This document shows positions 62,680 through 64,000 of a stretch of DNA of 64,000 nucleotides, in pieces; positions within the stretch are counted from its first letter, which is position 1; each line of letters starts with the position of its first letter. This DNA comes from Mycobacterium sp. JS623 (GTDB taxonomy: Bacteria; Actinomycetota; Actinomycetes; Mycobacteriales; Mycobacteriaceae), in NCBI RefSeq assembly GCF_000328565.1, contig NC_019966.1:3906001-3970000 (forward strand), written 5' to 3'. The notes below the pieces were generated by a model. The model searched no databases and had not been told where the DNA came from. It was given only the letters and a program-made list of their open reading frames with translations. Both the position numbers and the translations under genes were made by a program.

Positions 62680-63879
62680 TCAAGCGGCGGTGAGCCACTG
62701 GCGGTAGTCGTTGACGAGGGTGTCGTTGCGTTGGCATCCGCGTTCCAGCCGCGAGATGGTGATGATCGGAACGCCGAAGTGGGTGGCCACCGTGGCTAGC
62801 GTGAGGTTTTTGGCTTGCCGGGCGGGCCGCAGGTCGCCGTAGTCGTCGACTGGAACGGGGCGGGTCAGCAGTCTGAAGACTTCGCGGGCGATGGCCCGTT
62901 TAAGGAGACGCAGGATCTCCCTCTTGGTGCGCCCCTTGGCCATCTGACGCTCGACGTAGTCGCGGGTCTGCCGGTGTGCGGACATACGGACCAGTGCGAT
63001 TCGGTACAGGGCGTTGTTGGCAGCTCGGTCACCACCACGTGACAGCCGGTGGCGGGTGATCTTGCCCGACGAGGCCGGCACCGGGGCCGCCCCGCACAGC
63101 GCGGCGAAGGACGACTCGTTGCGGAACCGGTGGGGGTTGGTGCCGGCGGTCACCAGCAGTTGGGCGGCGGTGTCGGTACCGACACCGTAGGCGGCGCGCA
63201 GTGCCGGATTGATCTGTCGGACAAGGAGTTCGAGATGGTCGGTCAACTCCTGCTTCTGCTCTTCGAGGAAGGCCGCGCGTTGTGCGAGCGATTTGGCCGC
63301 GGTCAACACCGCGATGGTGGTCGGGTCGCGGTGAGCGGCGGGTCGGCACCGGGCCAAGGCGCCGATCAAGGCGGGGGTGCTGTGGTGGCGGTAGCGCTCG
63401 CGAAGCTCGGCGGGTCCGGTCACCAGCAGAGCCTTGATCTGGTTGGTCGCCGCGGTGTGCGCCTTGACGGCGCTGCGTCGTGCACTCAACAGAGCTCGCA
63501 GCGCCGCGGTGCTGGCGTCTTTGGGCACGGCGATGCCATAACCAGCCAGTGCAGCTCGCGCGGCGGCGTAGGCGTCCAACGGATCGGACTTGCCTTGACG
63601 GCGTCGGGCAGCGCGGTCCGGGCGGCTGACCTCGGCGACCTCGACGCCGGCGGCCTGCAGAACCCGGGTCAGTCCCGCGCCGTAACTCGACGTCCCTTCC
63701 ACGCCGGCGATCGCGATGGCGCCGAAGCTGCGCGCCCATTCCAGCGCGTCATGGTAGCCGGCCGGACTCGTCGGGAACTCATTGTCTGCCAACGTCTTTC
63801 CGGAGTCGGTGATGACGGCGAGGTGGACGGTGTCCAGATGGGTGTCTGCGCCGATGACGACGCGCGGTGATGCTGTCAC
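62680..63879 (-). CDS. IS110-family (DEDD) transposase with C-terminal HTH-like extension
   Basis: The protein has 399 aa. The N-terminal DEDD domain has VVIGADTHLDTVHLAVITD with the first Asp, AGVEGTSSYGAGL with the Glu, and KSDPLDAYAAARAAL with the last Asp pair. The C-terminal transposase domain has PALRAAYGVGTDTAAQLLVT, FAALCGAAPVPASSGKITRH and the Ser-containing GGDRAANNALYRIALVRM. After residue about 355 an extra tail (LTLATVATHFGVPIITISRL) looks like a helix-turn-helix. GTG 63879 has AAGGGA upstream and gives the usual length. The longer frame to 63948 was not chosen. Confidence 0.85.
   Translation of the reverse strand: MTASPRVVIGADTHLDTVHLAVITDSGKTLADNEFPTSPAGYHDALEWARSFGAIAIAGVEGTSSYGAGLTRVLQAAGVEVAEVSRPDRAARRRQGKSDPLDAYAAARAALAGYGIAVPKDASTAALRALLSARRSAVKAHTAATNQIKALLVTGPAELRERYRHHSTPALIGALARCRPAAHRDPTTIAVLTAAKSLAQRAAFLEEQKQELTDHLELLVRQINPALRAAYGVGTDTAAQLLVTAGTNPHRFRNESSFAALCGAAPVPASSGKITRHRLSRGGDRAANNALYRIALVRMSAHRQTRDYVERQMAKGRTKREILRLLKRAIAREVFRLLTRPVPVDDYGDLRPARQAKNLTLATVATHFGVPIITISRLERGCQRNDTLVNDYRQWLTAA
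62680..63879 (-). mobile_element. IS110-family insertion sequence (ends not defined)
   Basis: An intact transposase marks an insertion sequence. IS110 members often lack inverted terminal repeats, and I could not place either end. The span given is the transposase gene only; the true element is longer on both sides and may extend past the window edge. Confidence 0.6.
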
Positions 63880-64000
63880 GATGGTGGTGTCCCTTCTGAT
63901 GGTGATCGCTGACAGATGGCGACACCCGGCGGGGCGTGCAGACAACACATTGATGAGGAACGGCCAGGCTCCTGATTAAGTCATGTCCGCCCTGCCGGGC

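Noticed and set aside
1..64000. CRISPR array or rRNA operon
   Set aside because: No regularly spaced repeats and no rRNA-like sequence were seen on either strand.

Overview
The window reads as chromosomal DNA of a mycobacterium, most likely a rapid grower (Mycolicibacterium type). The base composition is GC-rich, GTG and TTG starts are common, and adjacent genes often overlap by 4 bp. The content is typical of the genus: an MmpL transporter, a membrane Ser/Thr kinase, an L,D-transpeptidase, DUF732 and other small secreted proteins, and S-nitrosomycothiol reductase. From memory, the first 13 kb follows the M. tuberculosis gene order Rv2249c-Rv2260 (glpD1, TetR, flavoprotein, diacylglycerol kinase, then DUF3145, beta-lactamase-like, methyltransferase, mscR, metallo-hydrolase), with additions. 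No search was run, so all family names rest on motifs read in the translations.

Layout. 0-3 kb: an alpha/beta hydrolase cut by the window edge, an MbfA-like ferritin/VIT iron exporter, and an amino-acid permease broken by a 14-bp tandem duplication. 3-13 kb: glycerolipid genes and the mscR neighbourhood. 13.3-19 kb: a four-gene operon with a molybdenum hydroxylase (FAD subunit plus fused FeS-Mo subunit), a membrane protein with two ABM domains, and an unrecognised 358-aa protein. 19-25 kb: a SABATH-type methyltransferase, a GlxA/AraC regulator, a ThDP enzyme with a LuxR-type helix-turn-helix between two of its domains, and a DJ-1/PfpI protein. 25-31 kb: an acyl-CoA dehydrogenase, a DnaK-like proline-rich membrane protein (Rv2264c type), oxidoreductases and secreted proteins. 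31-36 kb: a complete peptide-type ABC importer with every junction overlapping by 4 bp. 36-48 kb: oxidoreductases, secreted and cell-wall proteins, MmpL, Ser/Thr kinase, L,D-transpeptidase.

From 48.4 kb the sequence changes character. Two identical 38-bp direct repeats (48366-48403 and 58684-58721) carry the 3' end of a tRNA gene and enclose a 10.3-kb island whose gene-rich part is visibly more AT-rich. A decayed tyrosine-integrase 3' end lies beside the right repeat. The island encodes an orphan response regulator lacking the phospho-acceptor Asp and, on the minus strand, a seven-gene exopolysaccharide operon: a 128-aa unknown protein, a UDP-N-acetylhexosamine-type 6-dehydrogenase, a 49-aa membrane peptide, a processive GT2 synthase, two tandem NodB-type deacetylases, and a hydrolase-like lipoprotein. 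The set looks sufficient to make, export, deacetylate and trim an N-acetylhexosamine/uronate polymer. It is the best candidate here for an undescribed system.

Beyond the right repeat come a GNAT-like acetyltransferase, a MycE-like sugar O-methyltransferase, a rhomboid-like membrane protein, a tRNA-Pro 3' fragment and an IS110-family transposase. This suggests that several integration events are stacked at this end of the window.
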